Notes: a model not told the origin generated them from the sequence alone. A stretch of DNA of 64,000 nt from Maniola hyperantus (GCF_902806685.2 NC_048550.1:10707383-10771382); one strand, 5' to 3'; shown: positions 40,731 to 52,478, numbered from the stretch's first letter. Numbers and translations: made by a program.

Positions 40731-41119
40731 TAAAGCTTGTACTAGGAATACGTACAACAATTATAGTGCAAAACTTTCAGATTTCAGTCTACCCCTTTAA
40801 CCACGTTGAGTTATTGAGGTTATTTTAGGGAGTTTATTTTAATTGCGGAAGCAATCTCTAAGTCACGTTTCCATTATAATATTATCTACAAGTTCTTGCG
40901 TGCCAGGTATGGCGTCACAATTGCGTGCCAGTTACTTTGTTACCTACCCTTCATTAAGTAGAAAGTGCAAGTGAGAAGGGTGAGTGTGAAGCGATTAGTA
41001 AAATCAACATGTAAACAGAAACGCTATCCATTGATAATTGAATTCTGAAATACACTTGACACAAAACACCATGTTAATCACTTGTGGAGGACCCTGTACT
41101 TCCAAAAATGTAAATTACG

Positions 41120-41492
41120 CCTTAAAAGCAATCTATTGTGGAGCCAACCATGCCGTTGGTCTGACGACATAACCAAGGGGAAAACTTGGAGGAGGCTCGC
41201 GCTCGCCCAGCACCGGGAAGAATGGCGTGCACGTGAGGCATTTCGGGTTGCGAAGCTGAAGTTGGCAATGGGCAGGGCACATAGTTCGTACAACCGATAG
41301 ACGTTGGGGTCCCAAGGTGCTGGAATGGCGACCTCGCACCGGAAGACGCAGCGTTGGAAGACCCCCCACTAGACATCAGTCGAATCGCAGGGAGCCGCTG
41401 GATCCAGGCGGCGCAAGACCATGGCGTGTGGAAGTCCCTACAAGAGACCTATGTCCAGCAGTAGACGTCTATTGGTTGATGATGATGATGAT
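41120..41492 (+). mobile_element. RTE-type LINE ends, composite
   Basis: The first part encodes a W-S-D-D-I … R-R-L-A-L-A-Q-H-R-E-E-W end of one RTE-like subfamily; from about 41245 it switches to the subfamily seen at 3862-4250 (LEWRPRTGRRSVGRPPTR). It closes with (GAT)n. Confidence 0.75.
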
Positions 41493-41911
41493 GATGAGGA
41501 ATTTCTAACGATTAATAAATAAATGTTAACCAAGAAGAAGAAGATATTTAACAACTTTTAAAACTAAATTAAAAATCGTTTAGAGCGTTTTAATAATGTT
41601 AGGACCCCAACGTTCAATGAAAGTTTAATTGTATAAGTAACCCTGGTTTATAAAAGGTTTTTAATCAAGCTACACCCACCAGTGAACTGTATTGTGTTAA
41701 TATTATAACCTCTTATTAGAAGTGCTTTGATCGTAAGTTTATTGTTTCAGTGCAGTATTTCACGAGGCGGTTAATTAAATTGTGTAAAGAGGAATATTGG
41801 GAATATTAATCAGGGCTTGTGGAAGTGATGCTCTCTTTCTTTTAGCTTGTTTTTGGCTTCTCGCTTTCTAACCAATCTGCCGTTTTTAATGGCATGTTAT
41901 TTCCTATATCT

Positions 41912-42123
41912 AAATTTATAACACGAAAAGGTGACTGACTGACTGACTGATCTATCAACGCGCAGCTCAAACTACTGGACGGATCGAGCTGAAATTCGGC
42001 ATGCAGATAGCTATTATGACGTAGGCATCCGCTAAGAAAGGAATTTTGAAAATTCAACCCCTAAGAGGGTGAAATAGACGTTTGGTGTAGTCCACGCGGA
42101 CGACGTCGCGAGCATAAGCTAGA
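41912..42123 (-). mobile_element. Short interspersed repeat, family B
   Basis: Reversed full copy ending GACGTCGCGAGCATAAGCTA. Confidence 0.7.
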
Positions 42124-42805
42124 TTATACAATATAGTATAAAATTTTAATAAATTATTATTCATTTATTGATAAAATATACTTGAATAAGTATTTTATAC
42201 TGAAGGTGATTGCATACAGCGCAAGATTTCGGCGTGACTGGTCTCCAAAGTCTTAGGGTTGTATTCTACAGTACGCTAATCAAAAGGTTGAATATATTAA
42301 ATAAAATATAAATATATAAATAAATAATTTTATTAAATATAAATAATAATTATATTATTATAATTTAAAATTTTAATTTAATAAATTTTATCTGGCGGTT
42401 GTGAAACAGGCCCTTAATAGGTCACAGCAAAAATTGTACAAAGTGAAATAATAAAACTGCGATTAAAACTGTTCTTGCGGCTATAAAGGCGTTCCGAACG
42501 GAGCTGAAGTTTTACAAGATTCCGCGAAAGACTCAATATCTCGCTGGGGAGCAGTAAGGGTCCTGATTAAATATTAATTAACGCTCCGTTGGGTCGCCGA
42601 GACTTTCATATTGTGAGTATAGCTTAGATATTAAAGCGCGGCTGTGTCTATGTGGTCTAACGGTCGAATACTGATAGGGTATTTTAAATATTTAAGACTT
42701 ATGAGGTCCCAAAAGCTGATAGTTTTTTTTCATTTACAGAACGTACAAAATAGCAAAAAATAGGCACCGATTCCAAAAAAACGCTCTTTAGGTATTCAAG
42801 TCGGT
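42124..42805. other. AT-rich non-coding stretch
   Basis: Nothing gene-like; 42290-42400 is almost pure A/T. Confidence 0.4.
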
Positions 42806-43140
42806 TTTTAGGGTTCAGTACTTCAAAAGGAAAAACGGAACCCTTATAGGATCACTTTGTTGTCTGTCTGTCTGTCTGTCGGTCTGTCAACAAACCTACA
42901 GGGTACTTCCCGTTGACCTAGAATCATGAAATTTGGCAGGTAGGTGGGTCTTACAGCTGGCTTTAGGGGAAAAATCTGAAAACCGTGAATTTGTGGTCAC
43001 ATCACACAAAAAAAAAAATTGTGGTCATGAACTAATAATTAGTATTTTCAATTATCAAAGTAAGATAACTGTATAAAGTGGGGTATCATATGAAAGGGCT
43101 TCACCTGCGGATTTTAAAACAGATTTTTAGGGGTTGCTAT
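42806..43140 (+). mobile_element. Interspersed repeat family D, 5' part (3' part at 45098-45192)
   Basis: Starts GGGTTCAGTACTTCAAAAGG and is cut at about 43140. The matching end (AAAATGTCGAAAAAATACGA … GCCTGGCTCGCACTTAGCCG) reappears at 45098-45192, so the DNA between, including the foldback at 43228-44795, was probably inserted into this copy. Confidence 0.7.
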
Positions 43141-43227
43141 AGAGTACAATACCATCCATTGGGATAGGGGGCAGTAAAGGGGGTGCTCCTGAAACTCTAA
43201 GTTAAAATTTCAGAGCTCGAAAATCAT

Positions 43228-44795
43228 TTTTTTAAATAAAATTAATCACTTTAATCACAATTAGCATTTTTAGAATAAACTAAACAAACACAATACAAAA
43301 TCGCAAAATACAATAGATACTGTCATAGGTTACCACCGTTAACACCTGTAATACTTTTTTTTTACTGATTTTACGGCTCTGGGTTCTAATCTATAATACT
43401 TTTGCTGCTGCTGTACAGACTACAGACCAGTAAAGTAAACTTTTTTTTTCTAAACGGCTTTAAAGCGAGTCTTCTGGCGTAGCCTGTTTTAAAAACTTAA
43501 GGATTGGGTAGGTTAGGGGGGGGGGGGTTTATCCCCTTCTAACCTAACCATTCCGAGTCGGAGTGCCCCAAGTCCCGAGCTCGCTTCGCTCGCTCTTGAT
43601 GGTGGGAGCGGGGGGGAGGAAAGAGACCCCCCACCATAGTGGTGGTCTCTTCTCGTCGACCGGGGCCCGTCGACGGAGCCCCGCTTCGCGGGGCTCCTTT
43701 TTTCTGGGTGGTAAAAAAAGAAATAACCCACGAAGGGGATGGCGAGGTCTTACAGACCCCGCCATCCCCTTCTAACCTAACCGTTCCGAGTCGGAGTGCC
43801 CCAAGTCCCGAGCTCGCTTCGCTCGCTCTTGATGGTGGGAGCGGGGGGGAGGAAAGAGACCCCCCACCATAGTGGTGGTCTCTTCTCGTCGACCGGGGCC
43901 CGTCGACGGAGCCCCGCTTCGCGGGGCTCCTTTTTTCTGGGTGGTAAAAAAGAAATAACCCACGAAGGGGATGGCGGGGTCTTACAGACCCCGCCATCCC
44001 CTTCTAACCTAACCGTTCCGAGTCGGAGTGCCCCAAGTCCCGAGCTCGCTTCGCTCGCTCTTGATGATGGGAGCGGGGGGGAGGAAAGAGACCCCCCACC
44101 ATAGTGGTGGTCTCTTCTCGTCGACCGGGGCCCGTCGACGGAGCCCCGCTTCGCGGGGCTCCTTTTTTCTGGGTGGTAAAAAAAGAAATAACCCACGAAG
44201 GGGATGGCGGGGTCTTACAGACCCCGCCATCCCCTTCTAACCTAACCGTTCCGAGTCGGAGTGCCCCAAGTCCCGAGCTCGCTTCGCTCGCTCTTGATGA
44301 TGGGAGCGGGGGGGAGGAAAGAGACCCCCCACCATAGTGGTGGTCTCTTCTCGTCGACCGGGGCCCGTCGACGGAGCCCCGCTTCGCGGGGCTCCTTTTT
44401 TCTGGGTGGTAAAAAAAGAAATAACCCACGAAGGGGATGGCGGGGTCTTACAGACCCCGCCATCCCCTTCTAACCTAACCCTTCCGAGTCGGAGTGCCCC
44501 AAGTCCCGAGCTCGCTTCGCTCGCTCTTGATGGTGGGAGCGGGGGGGAGGTATAGATTAGAACCCAGAGCCGTAAAACCAGTTAAAAAAAAAAGTATCTT
44601 GCTAAGTTTACTTTATTGGTCTTTGGTTCCCAGCAAGATTATTATAGATCCCAGAGCCGTAAAACCAGTTAAAAAAAAAGTATTATAGGTTTATGTTATG
44701 GTAATCTTTATATGTGTTCGTAGTTCATACTTTGCGGTTTTGTGTTTCTAAAAATGCTAGGGACCTAATTAATTTCATTTTATTTACATAAATCT
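43228..44795. mobile_element. GC-rich foldback element with an internal tandem array
   Basis: The left arm (about 43228-43440) and right arm (about 44552-44795) are diverged inverted repeats: TTTTACGGCTCTGGGTTCTA versus TAGAACCCAGAGCCGTAAAA, ATTAGCATTTTTAGAA versus TTCTAAAAATGCTAG, and AGTAAAGTAAACT versus AGTTTACTTTATT. The right arm carries the AGAGCCGTAAAACCAGTT box twice. The centre is a 233-bp GC-rich tandem array. No transposase is encoded. The architecture resembles insect foldback (FB-like) elements. Confidence 0.8.
43526..44551. repeat. 233-bp tandem repeat, about 4.4 copies
   Basis: The marker GAGTGCCCCAAGTCCCGAGC recurs at steps of 233, 232, 233 and 233 bp; copies differ by single bases (such as TGATGGTGGG / TGATGATGGG) and one A of a run. 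Each unit holds several strong hairpins: GGAGCCCCGC-TTC-GCGGGGCTCC followed by T6 (first copy 43675-43703), GGATGGCGGGGTCT-TAC-AGACCCCGCCATCC type (43735-43769), CGTCGAC…GTCGACG and CCACCATAGTGGTGG. Each unit also has a CTAACCTAACC stretch. Frames stay open on both strands only because the unit lacks stops. Confidence 0.92.
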
Positions 44796-45097
44796 GTATA
44801 AAATACGCGATTACGTGTCTTGAAATTAAGAAATTACGTAAAGATCAGTGCAAATTAATATCTTTCCAGTGAATATTAACGAAATCTATGTAGTAATCGT
44901 GTTTTCTATTTATAATGTTAATCATTTTAAAATTGTATAAATGTCTATAAATACGTGTCTCCGAAACTTGAAATTACAGATATGTAAAGTGCAAATGAAC
45001 CTCTTTATACTGAATATTACCGCTATACCTATATAGTATAATATTCGTGAATAAATAGTGGTGAACCTTTCTATAGTGGAGCCGATTTTTATGAATC

Positions 45098-45192
45098 ATA
45101 GTTTTTGATTTATTGTGCAAAATGTCGAAAAAATACGACTGTTCCACGGAACCCTCGGTGCGCGAGCCTGGCTCGCACTTAGCCGGTTTTTT
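45098..45192 (+). mobile_element. Interspersed repeat family D, 3' end
   Basis: Partner of 42806-43140: TTTTTGATTTATTGTGCAAA to GCTCGCACTTAGCCGGTTTT. Confidence 0.7.
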
Positions 45193-45472
45193 TGTAAAAA
45201 ATGTACTAAGTTAGTGATTAATGTAATAAATTAAGTAACTTCTTTTAGACTCAACAATTGTTAGGTATGAATGTAGATATAGCAAAAACATGAAATTACA
45301 ACTTTATCTCAACAATCTTATCCTACAAAGATACTTAGAAGCTTGGGATGATAAACATAAAATATCTGAAAGGTCCTTCAAATGAAAAACTTATTATTCA
45401 AGTCTGTATTATCATTCCTTTTAAATTGAGACCTTTGGATAAATGTACTAAGTGGGTGCTCAAGAAAACCCG

Positions 45473-45932
45473 TAAGATCCCGTTCACACGGCTTAAACCC
45501 CGCACGTTTTTTGCAGTATAAATCTTACCAAATACCTACGTACTTAGTTGCTCATACACTGAGTACAGTTTTATCCATGTGAACGAGTCACACGGATAAA
45601 ACTCGGTATAAGTCCCGCCAATTGCTGTTGCGCTGGAACCATGTCATTTTGACGTCAGCCTAAATAAAATTATACCATCAGCTCGAAACTTCAGTCTAGT
45701 GCTGACGACACTAAAACGCCACGCGCATTAGCAATTTGCGGATTTATAGATTTTTAACATACACATAACAGGTTACGTTTTGATTAACTCGCTTTCTCGT
45801 CTGTGTGTTCGTTTGTACGATATAAATATTGCAATCGATTTTAAACTAACTTCCCGATAAGCCACTACGTATTCGATAAGATTTATCCGGCTAAAAACCG
45901 TGTGGTGCAAATACCGTGTGAACGTGGTCTTA
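45473..45932. mobile_element. MITE with another MITE nested inside
   Basis: Outer ends TAAGATCCCGTTCACACGG and CCGTGTGAACGTGGTCTTA; a second inner pair is TTTATCCATGTGAAC / ACGGATAAAACTCGG. A family-E MITE sits at 45607-45748. Confidence 0.75.
45607..45748. mobile_element. MITE family E, nested
   Basis: TATAAGTCCCGCCAATTGCT at the left, TAGCAATTTGCGGATTTATA at the right. Inserted in the element at 45473-45932. Confidence 0.8.
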
Positions 45933-47340
45933 TTCTTAGTTAAAGGCAATTCACTGAAAATATGAAAACCCGTGTAAATGAAAGTTGTTCATTGAAGTAC
46001 CCTTAGGGCTCCTGACAGGGGAAAATCTCGGTGGTATTTTAATATTATGGTTGGGTGTCTGAAGCGGCGTGTTATTCAAATTAAAGGCCTGGAAAGACTA
46101 GGTACGTCAAATATTAAATGTAAAAAAATTATACTTACTCATTCTGTGTACTTACATAATATAACAGTCTTTTGAAAGAAGAAAGAAAGAAAAGACGTTT
46201 ATTTACATAACTGTGCCACACATCACATCTTAAAACTAAGAGCTAGCTCAGGCGCTTCTTCTACTTGAGAACAAGCAAAAGAAGCGCCGAAAGGCATATA
46301 TTAGACTAATATTATAAAGAGATAAAAGGTCAATAAAATATCTCTGGAAATATAAATACGATTCTGAAAATTCTTTCACTGATGGATAGCTAAATAACTA
46401 AAGTGTGCTTTCTTAACCTATAATAATAGCAGAGCGAGACCAATAATATCTATGATGATAATAATATTATAAACATGTGATAGTTTGGATGTTGGTAACT
46501 TCTTCACGCCACAGTGACAACCGATTTGGACAGTGGAATGGACATATGCCCGGACAACCCATAAGCTACTTTTTATCCCGGAAAATTGAGTCCCGCGGGA
46601 TTAAAAACCTTTATTTTGTCCTCACTATTTTAAAACAGTAAAAGTTATTTTTTTAATTGAAAACCGCTTTATATTTGACAAAAAAGGAGGAAAATAACCT
46701 TCCTAAATCTAAGATTTGAATTAATATTTCAATAAAATGTTTAACAGATAACTTATCACAGTCTCAAACGATTCCCGCGGAGGGAAGATATTTTCCGACA
46801 CAAAAAGGAGAGAAGGTAATCCTTTAATCGACAGTGGACTTTGAGGTAAAAATTGAGAGGAGCAAAACTCAAAAATCACTAGTCACTTAGTTGAAAATTT
46901 ACCAAGATACGGTGACACGAGACACCACACTGCTTTGTAGGTATATGGAGATCATTTGAGACGAGTGACCGTGCAATACTTAGCCATAGTATCAGTCGAT
47001 GACGCGTCAGTCTATATAAGTAGATTGCAGTATTCATGAGTAAATATTCGTGTAGTGATCGCGCGTCGTGGTCGCGTCTTTTTCTATCCAAAAAAAGACG
47101 TGCCCGTTTTAAACCAGTCAGGCGGAAACTATATTGCGGGACATCATTGCAGACTCTAGTAATAAAGCAACTCTTTGACAGCGGATTACAGAAAACGACT
47201 TGTAGCTAAACCCCATTACCCAAGTAGGTATCCACTCAACCTTTTCTGGTGAAATCCTATAGGAACGTAAAAAGTAACGATAGGTATTTATCGGCAATAC
47301 CACAGTTATCGTTGTGTTTCTTGCAATAGTTTATTTTATA
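45933..47340. other. Non-coding stretch
   Basis: No gene. A GAAA-rich run and a reversed retroposon end with a GGCGCTTCTT…AAGAAGCGCC hairpin occupy about 46170-46310. A family-A scrap lies at 46545-46612. Confidence 0.4.
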
Positions 47341-47570
47341 CGAGACTAGCTTATTCCCGCAACTTCGTGTGGACTACACAGATTTCGAACCACTATTTTA
47401 CGCCTTTAATTTTTAAAAATCCTTTCTTAGCAGATGTCTACGCCATAATAGCTATCTGCATGTCAAATTTTAGCCCGATCTGTCCAGTAGTTTGAGCTGT
47501 GCGTTAATAGATTATTTAGTCAATCAGTCAGTCAGTCAGCTTTCCTTTTATGTATATAGATTTATATGAT
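47341..47570 (+). mobile_element. Short interspersed repeat, family B
   Basis: Sense copy with the terminal (CAGT)n stretch and TTCCTTTTATGTATATAGAT. Confidence 0.7.
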
Positions 47571-47722
47571 TCAATTTTTTTTTATAAATCAAAAGAAAAG
47601 TCTCCTAAATTATTAATCAGTTGCCAGATAGATCTGAATATTTAAAGTTAAACTAAGTAGTTAATTATAATTTTAATTCAATTGCGAAGTTCGAAGTTAT
47701 TACTTAGTCGCAATTGAATTAC

Positions 47723-48032
47723 GCTGTGATAGCCTAGTGGTTAGGACGTCCGCCTTCTAATCGGAGGTCGGGGGTTCGATCCCGGGCACGCACCTCTAAC
47801 TTTTCGGAGTTATGTGCGTTTTAATTAATTAAATATCATTTGCTTTAACGGTGAAGGAAAACATCGTGAGGAAACCTGCATGCCTGAGAGTTCTCCATAA
47901 TGTTCTCAAAGGTGTGTGAAGTCTACCAATCCGCACATGGCCAGCGTGGTAGACTATGGCCAAAAACCCTTCTCACTCTGAGAGGAGACCCGCGCTCTGT
48001 AGTGAGCCGGTGATGGGTTGATCTTGATGATG
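47723..48032 (+). mobile_element. tRNA-headed SINE (family C), best full copy
   Basis: TGTGATAGCCTAGTGGTTAG through GGGGGTTCGATCCCGGGCAC to GGTTGATCTTGATGATGATG. Intact A and B boxes; the 3' end is a (GAT)n run rather than poly(A). Confidence 0.85.
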
Positions 48033-48473
48033 ATGATGAATTGAATTACAATCCCTAAATATAGGGAGGAATGTGCGGTGTTCAGACAAGATTTTTTAAA
48101 TTTATTCGACGTCTTGTCTGACACGGATCGAGATGCGCTAGCCCCATCGTAGCCTATAATGAAACAAATTAAAAATCTCCAGTTTTTAGTCCTAGTGTAA
48201 CCACTATTTATTAGCCACTCGTATGTTAGATACCTATGTTTATTAATAAGACAATAGCTCCTTTTACAAGTAGGTATATGGATTGCTACCCAATTAAGCA
48301 TAGATTAACGGTCGATCAATCGTTGATTGCGTTCGTCTTTCCGTTCGAATTGTTTGTAAATGTATCTGTGCTTACGAGAGATTAATGGGCCCTCGATACG
48401 TTTAGCTATTTTGTTCCTGAACAACATAATATACAGCTTAGTGTATCTAGTATCTACCAGATATATAACTGAC

Positions 48474-48815
48474 TAGCTTATGCTCGCAACTTCGTCCGCG
48501 TGGACTACACAAATTTCAAACCCCTATTTCACTCCCTTAGACGTTGAATTTTCAAAAATCCTTTCTTAGCGGAATCCATCGCCAGCTCACTACAGAGCAC
48601 GGATCTCCTCTCAGAATGAGAAGGGGTTTGGTCATAGTCTACCACGTTGACCAAGTACGGATTGGCAAATTTCACACACCTTTGAGAACATTATTAAGAA
48701 CTCTCAGGTGTGCAGGTTTCCTCACGATGTTTTCCTTCAACGATAAGCAAGTGATATTTAATTACTTAAAACGCACATAGCTCCGAAAAGTTAAAAATGC
48801 GTGCCCGAGATCGAA
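48474..48815. mobile_element. Family B repeat interrupted by a reversed SINE C
   Basis: The sense family-B copy (48474-48571) breaks at CTTTCTTAGCGGA, and a reversed family-C SINE (48572-48815) begins at once with ATCCATCGCCAGCTCACTAC. The remaining part of family B does not resume. Confidence 0.7.
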
Positions 48816-50225
48816 CCTTTTACGGATTTATTTTAATTGAAATGGTACTTAATTTGCCTGTTAATTTTCTTATCAGAAAACAAATCTCTTGGAGAGAGCC
48901 TGAGCTATAATTGGTACAAAAATGGTCTGAGTACAATCTAGACCACTCAAGACTAATAGACTCTCGGGTAGCCAAAATAACAAAATATATAAGATTATAT
49001 TTTCATCTTCTCAGGAATTAAGTAATTATTGTATATTTCGTAAAGTAGATTGAATCACTTTGAGTTGAGTTTAAAGTTGAAGGCTGACTTGGGTTCCAAT
49101 TTTTTATGATTTTGAAAAATGAACCTGGTGCGTGATAGTGCGGGTGACGTGCGGGAGTGCGGAGCGTCCCCCCACCTCATACCCCGATTGCAATGTCGAC
49201 CTGTCGTGAACTATACTCCTAGCCGAGTTTCAGGCATGGCAGGCAATCTACGGAATTCTCCGCCAACCATGCAGTAGATTGTATCCAAATGTGTGCGCAA
49301 ACAAGTGCATAGGTCTCTATTCCGTCACTCTCATAATCCGGCTCTTAATAAGAAGGAAATCAGGCCAGGCTCAACGACTTTACGTGCTCTGCTAAATATT
49401 TTATACTTTTTACCAATATAATATTATTATATTGTATTGTATAAAACGGGTATTGTATTGTATAATAAGTAATAACATACCACGATTAATTAGGCGATTT
49501 TTATGTGCCAACCCGTTTTATGTAATTACACCACGAAAATCATTTGTTTTTACCAAAATTTCAAAATAATATTTGATTCACAACATGACCTAAAGCAAAA
49601 TCGCAGCTAAATCGGTTTATTCGCACCAATAATGCTTTGTTTTGCATTCACTGGTCATATATCAAATAATGCGACCGCTAGTTTGCAAATTCTGGAAATG
49701 TTTTGCACGAAAAGCGTTTTACGGACAAAATTTTTCATCGTTCACTGAATGGCACATGGGATTTAAAATACTGATGGATCATTTCCATCCATATTTCAAA
49801 TGCAGCACTGACAGTTTTAAAATTCGAACCTACTCTTTCTGCATCTCCGAGCTATTCACAGGCCACGTTTTCTGAAAAATCTAACATAATAAGTTTTTCT
49901 GAAGAATCATAAAGATCGCTTTAGCGATAAAGCCGAATTTGCATGTTACAGCTATTAGATTAAAATCCTTTTACTTTGTGTTGTGTGCAATAAAGTATAA
50001 AATGAAATAAATAAATAAAGAAGAAATTCTACAGGTACCTTGTCTGCCTTTTAAAATTTAATTTAATTTAATTTGTACCAAAAATATTTACAATAAAGAG
50101 AACAAGAGAGTAAAGGGGACAGGGAAGCACTTATTTCTATGAGAGATCTCTACCAGTGACCCTTGGGAGTGCGAGGTGCGAGGTGTAAAAAATGTTTTAT
50201 CAACAAACAATCAGTTATTAAATTA
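48816..50225. other. Non-coding stretch
   Basis: A half MITE F at about 49130-49210, a pair of TGTATAAAACGGGT-type motifs at 49430-49520, and a retroposon tail (CAATAAAGTATAAAATGAAA) at about 49980-50025. No gene. Confidence 0.4.
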
Positions 50226-50229
50226 TTTG

Positions 50230-50735
50230 GGTATGATGATGGGTGGCGATACCCCAAAGCCTTAAGACTAAGGTCTTCAATGAGTGTGTCCTACCTGTGA
50301 TGAGGTATGGAGCGGAAACGTGGACACTGACAGTTATTGGCCTCGTCCACAAACTAAAAGTCGCTCAGCGCGCTATGGAGCGAGCTATGTTGGGTATCAC
50401 TCTCAGGGATAAAATCCGGAACGAGGAAATTCGCAGAAGAACAAAAGTGACCGACATAGCTCAAAGGATTAGCAAGCTGAAGTGGCAATGGGCAGGTCAT
50501 GTCTGTCGCAGAACCGACGGCCGATGAGGCAGACGTGTTCTGGAGTAGAGACCGCGTACCGGTAAGCGCAGTGTGGGACGACCTCCAGCCTGCTGGACCG
50601 ATGACCTGAAGAAGGTGGTGGGGAGCGGGTGGATGAGGAAGGCTGAGGACCGTGTTTGGTGGCGCGCTCTTGGAAAGGCCTATGTCCAGCAATGGACGCT
50701 AACAGGCTGATGGATTGGATTGGATTGGATTGGAT
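50230..50735 (+). mobile_element. RTE-type LINE, longest C-terminal copy
   Basis: The open frame 50243-50527 encodes NECVLPVMRYGAETWTLT, KLKVAQRAMERAMLGITL and IRRRTKVTDIAQRISKLKWQ, typical of the RTE reverse-transcriptase end. It continues in another frame to KAYVQQWTLTG and a TGGATTGGATTGGATTGG tail. Confidence 0.85.
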
Positions 50736-51287
50736 GGGTGTGGAAAGAGGCAGTACGGTTTTCGAGTCTCGTTTGAATTATTTTAGCGTAAACGCTCAAG
50801 TTAGAAGTTATAAAATGCAGTATCAAATCAGACGAGCTGATCCCTAGAAGAACCAAAGTTGGGGCAAGGAGGTCCTTGGTGCGTATAAAACGCATTGCAA
50901 ACATACTGCGTGATATTTAATTCAATGGGTTTATAATGATAGTCACCTCACACCTGTATATTCGAGTTAGTCTTTATAGCAAGCCAATAAAATATTCCTA
51001 TAACTGATAACCAACTAACTCCGAACTCTCGTCATTGCATCGCCACAAACAAACCTTCGACTCGTCGGTTAACACAATAAAGCGCATATAAAGCGGTTCA
51101 CAACTCGTTATCTAGAACTTGTTGGGACACAACGCAGAACTTTACTCTTTGTGCGGAATGCGGAATGAGTGAACGAGAACTTTATGCGGAACATTCACAA
51201 CACTATGGACTCACAAATCGCTGCAATAGTAAACTTGTATTATATTTCTGCAACCTGCGGGGTCAAGTCGTACGAGCTGGTTCAAAA

Positions 51288-51356
51288 GTGCGTGCCCGGG
51301 ATCGAACCTCCGACCTCCGAATAGGAGGCTGACGTCTTAACCACTAGGCTATCACA
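51288..51356 (-). mobile_element. tRNA-headed SINE (family C), head only
   Basis: Reversed head: CGTGCCCGGGATCGAACCTC and TTAACCACTAGGCTATCACA. Confidence 0.7.
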
Positions 51357-51738
51357 ATATTATGCTTACTTTAGTTTTTGTTGAAATTAAGTATATGTCG
51401 GAGGAGGAAGAGCGGGGACCCTGAGATTTGCAAACTTACTTCAGGGTCCCTGGCCCAATTTGTAAAAAGACCTATTGTAAGAACAAATAAATCATTTATT
51501 CATTATTCATTTATTCATGGTATGGGTTCATTTATTTTTACGCAAATTATTTTCTCTAGTAATTTCGCTAAATAACAAGACAGTCAGTGTTTAGCTTGAT
51601 TTACAAGTAAAGTTCGCAACATCTAAATTCCAGAGGAAGGGTCCGACAAAATTGTTCCAACTTTGTCCATTACCTTTCCAAGATAACTCCCAGTCACTGC
51701 ATAAACATAAAACAATTATAACTTGCCAACTAAATGCA

Positions 51739-52048
51739 AGCTGTGATAGCCTAGTGGTTCGGACGTTCGTTTTCTAATCGAACGTCAGCGCTTCGATCCC
51801 GGGCACGCACCTCTAACTTTTCGGAGTTATGTGCGATTTAAGTAATTAGATATCACTTGCTTTAACGGTGAAGGAAAACATCGTGAAGAAACCTGCATGC
51901 CTGAGAGTTCTCTATAATGTTTTCAAAGGTGTGTGAAGTCTACCAATCCGCACATGGCCAGCGTGGTATACTATGGCCAAACCCTTCTCACTCTGAGAGG
52001 AGAACCGTGCTCTGTAGCGAGCCGGCGATGGGTGTATCATGATGATGA
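51739..52048 (+). mobile_element. tRNA-headed SINE (family C), full length
   Basis: A box TAGCCTAGTGGTTCGG, damaged B box (CGCTTCGATCCC), 3' end GTATCATGATGATG. Confidence 0.8.
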
Positions 52049-52120
52049 ACTAAATGCAATAGCCATGATAGCCTAGTTGTTCCTATCATTCGGCACTTCT
52101 ACCGTTTCTGAGTTATAATG

Positions 52121-52340
52121 TACTAGCTGATGCCCGCGACTTCGTACGCGTGGATTTAAGTTCAAATTGCCGTGGGAACTCTTTGATTTCCCGAGATAAA
52201 AAATAGCCTATGTCACTCTCCAGGTACCCATACCCATGCAAAAAATCACGTCAATCCGTTGCTCCGTTGCGACGTGATTGAAGGACAAACAAATAAACCA
52301 ACAATTACACACACTTTCGCATTTCTAATATGGGTAGTGG
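52121..52340 (+). mobile_element. Short interspersed repeat, family A (variant)
   Basis: TACTAGCTGATGCCCGCGAC to TCGCATTTCTAATATGGGTA. Followed within 10 bp by a MITE. Confidence 0.75.
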
Positions 52341-52347
52341 GTACTGA

Positions 52348-52450
52348 TTGTATAAAACGGGTGCATACCACGACAAATTGTCGATTTTTAACAGCCGATA
52401 TTTTGACTCAGTTGCATGAGTCGTGGTCACGACTACCCGTTTTATACAAT
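52348..52450. mobile_element. MITE, ATAAAACGGGT type
   Basis: TTGTATAAAACGGGTGCATA at the left, TACCCGTTTTATACAA at the right, with GTCGTGGTCACGACTA inside. Relatives, more decayed, lie at about 49430-49520 and 62830-62990. Confidence 0.7.
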
Positions 52451-52478
52451 ACATTTGGTACTGATTCTGAGCACAACC

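Noticed and set aside
43675..43703. Bacterial rho-independent terminator (GC hairpin plus T6), suggesting contamination
   Set aside because: The array is enclosed by inverted arms and by lepidopteran repeat halves, so it belongs to an insect element.
43526..44551. CRISPR-like array
   Set aside because: The whole 233-bp unit repeats without variable spacers, in a eukaryotic transposable element.
43513..44555. Many overlapping open frames of 60-150 codons on both strands
   Set aside because: They are the 233-bp tandem unit read in different frames; the period is not a multiple of three and there is no start or splice context.
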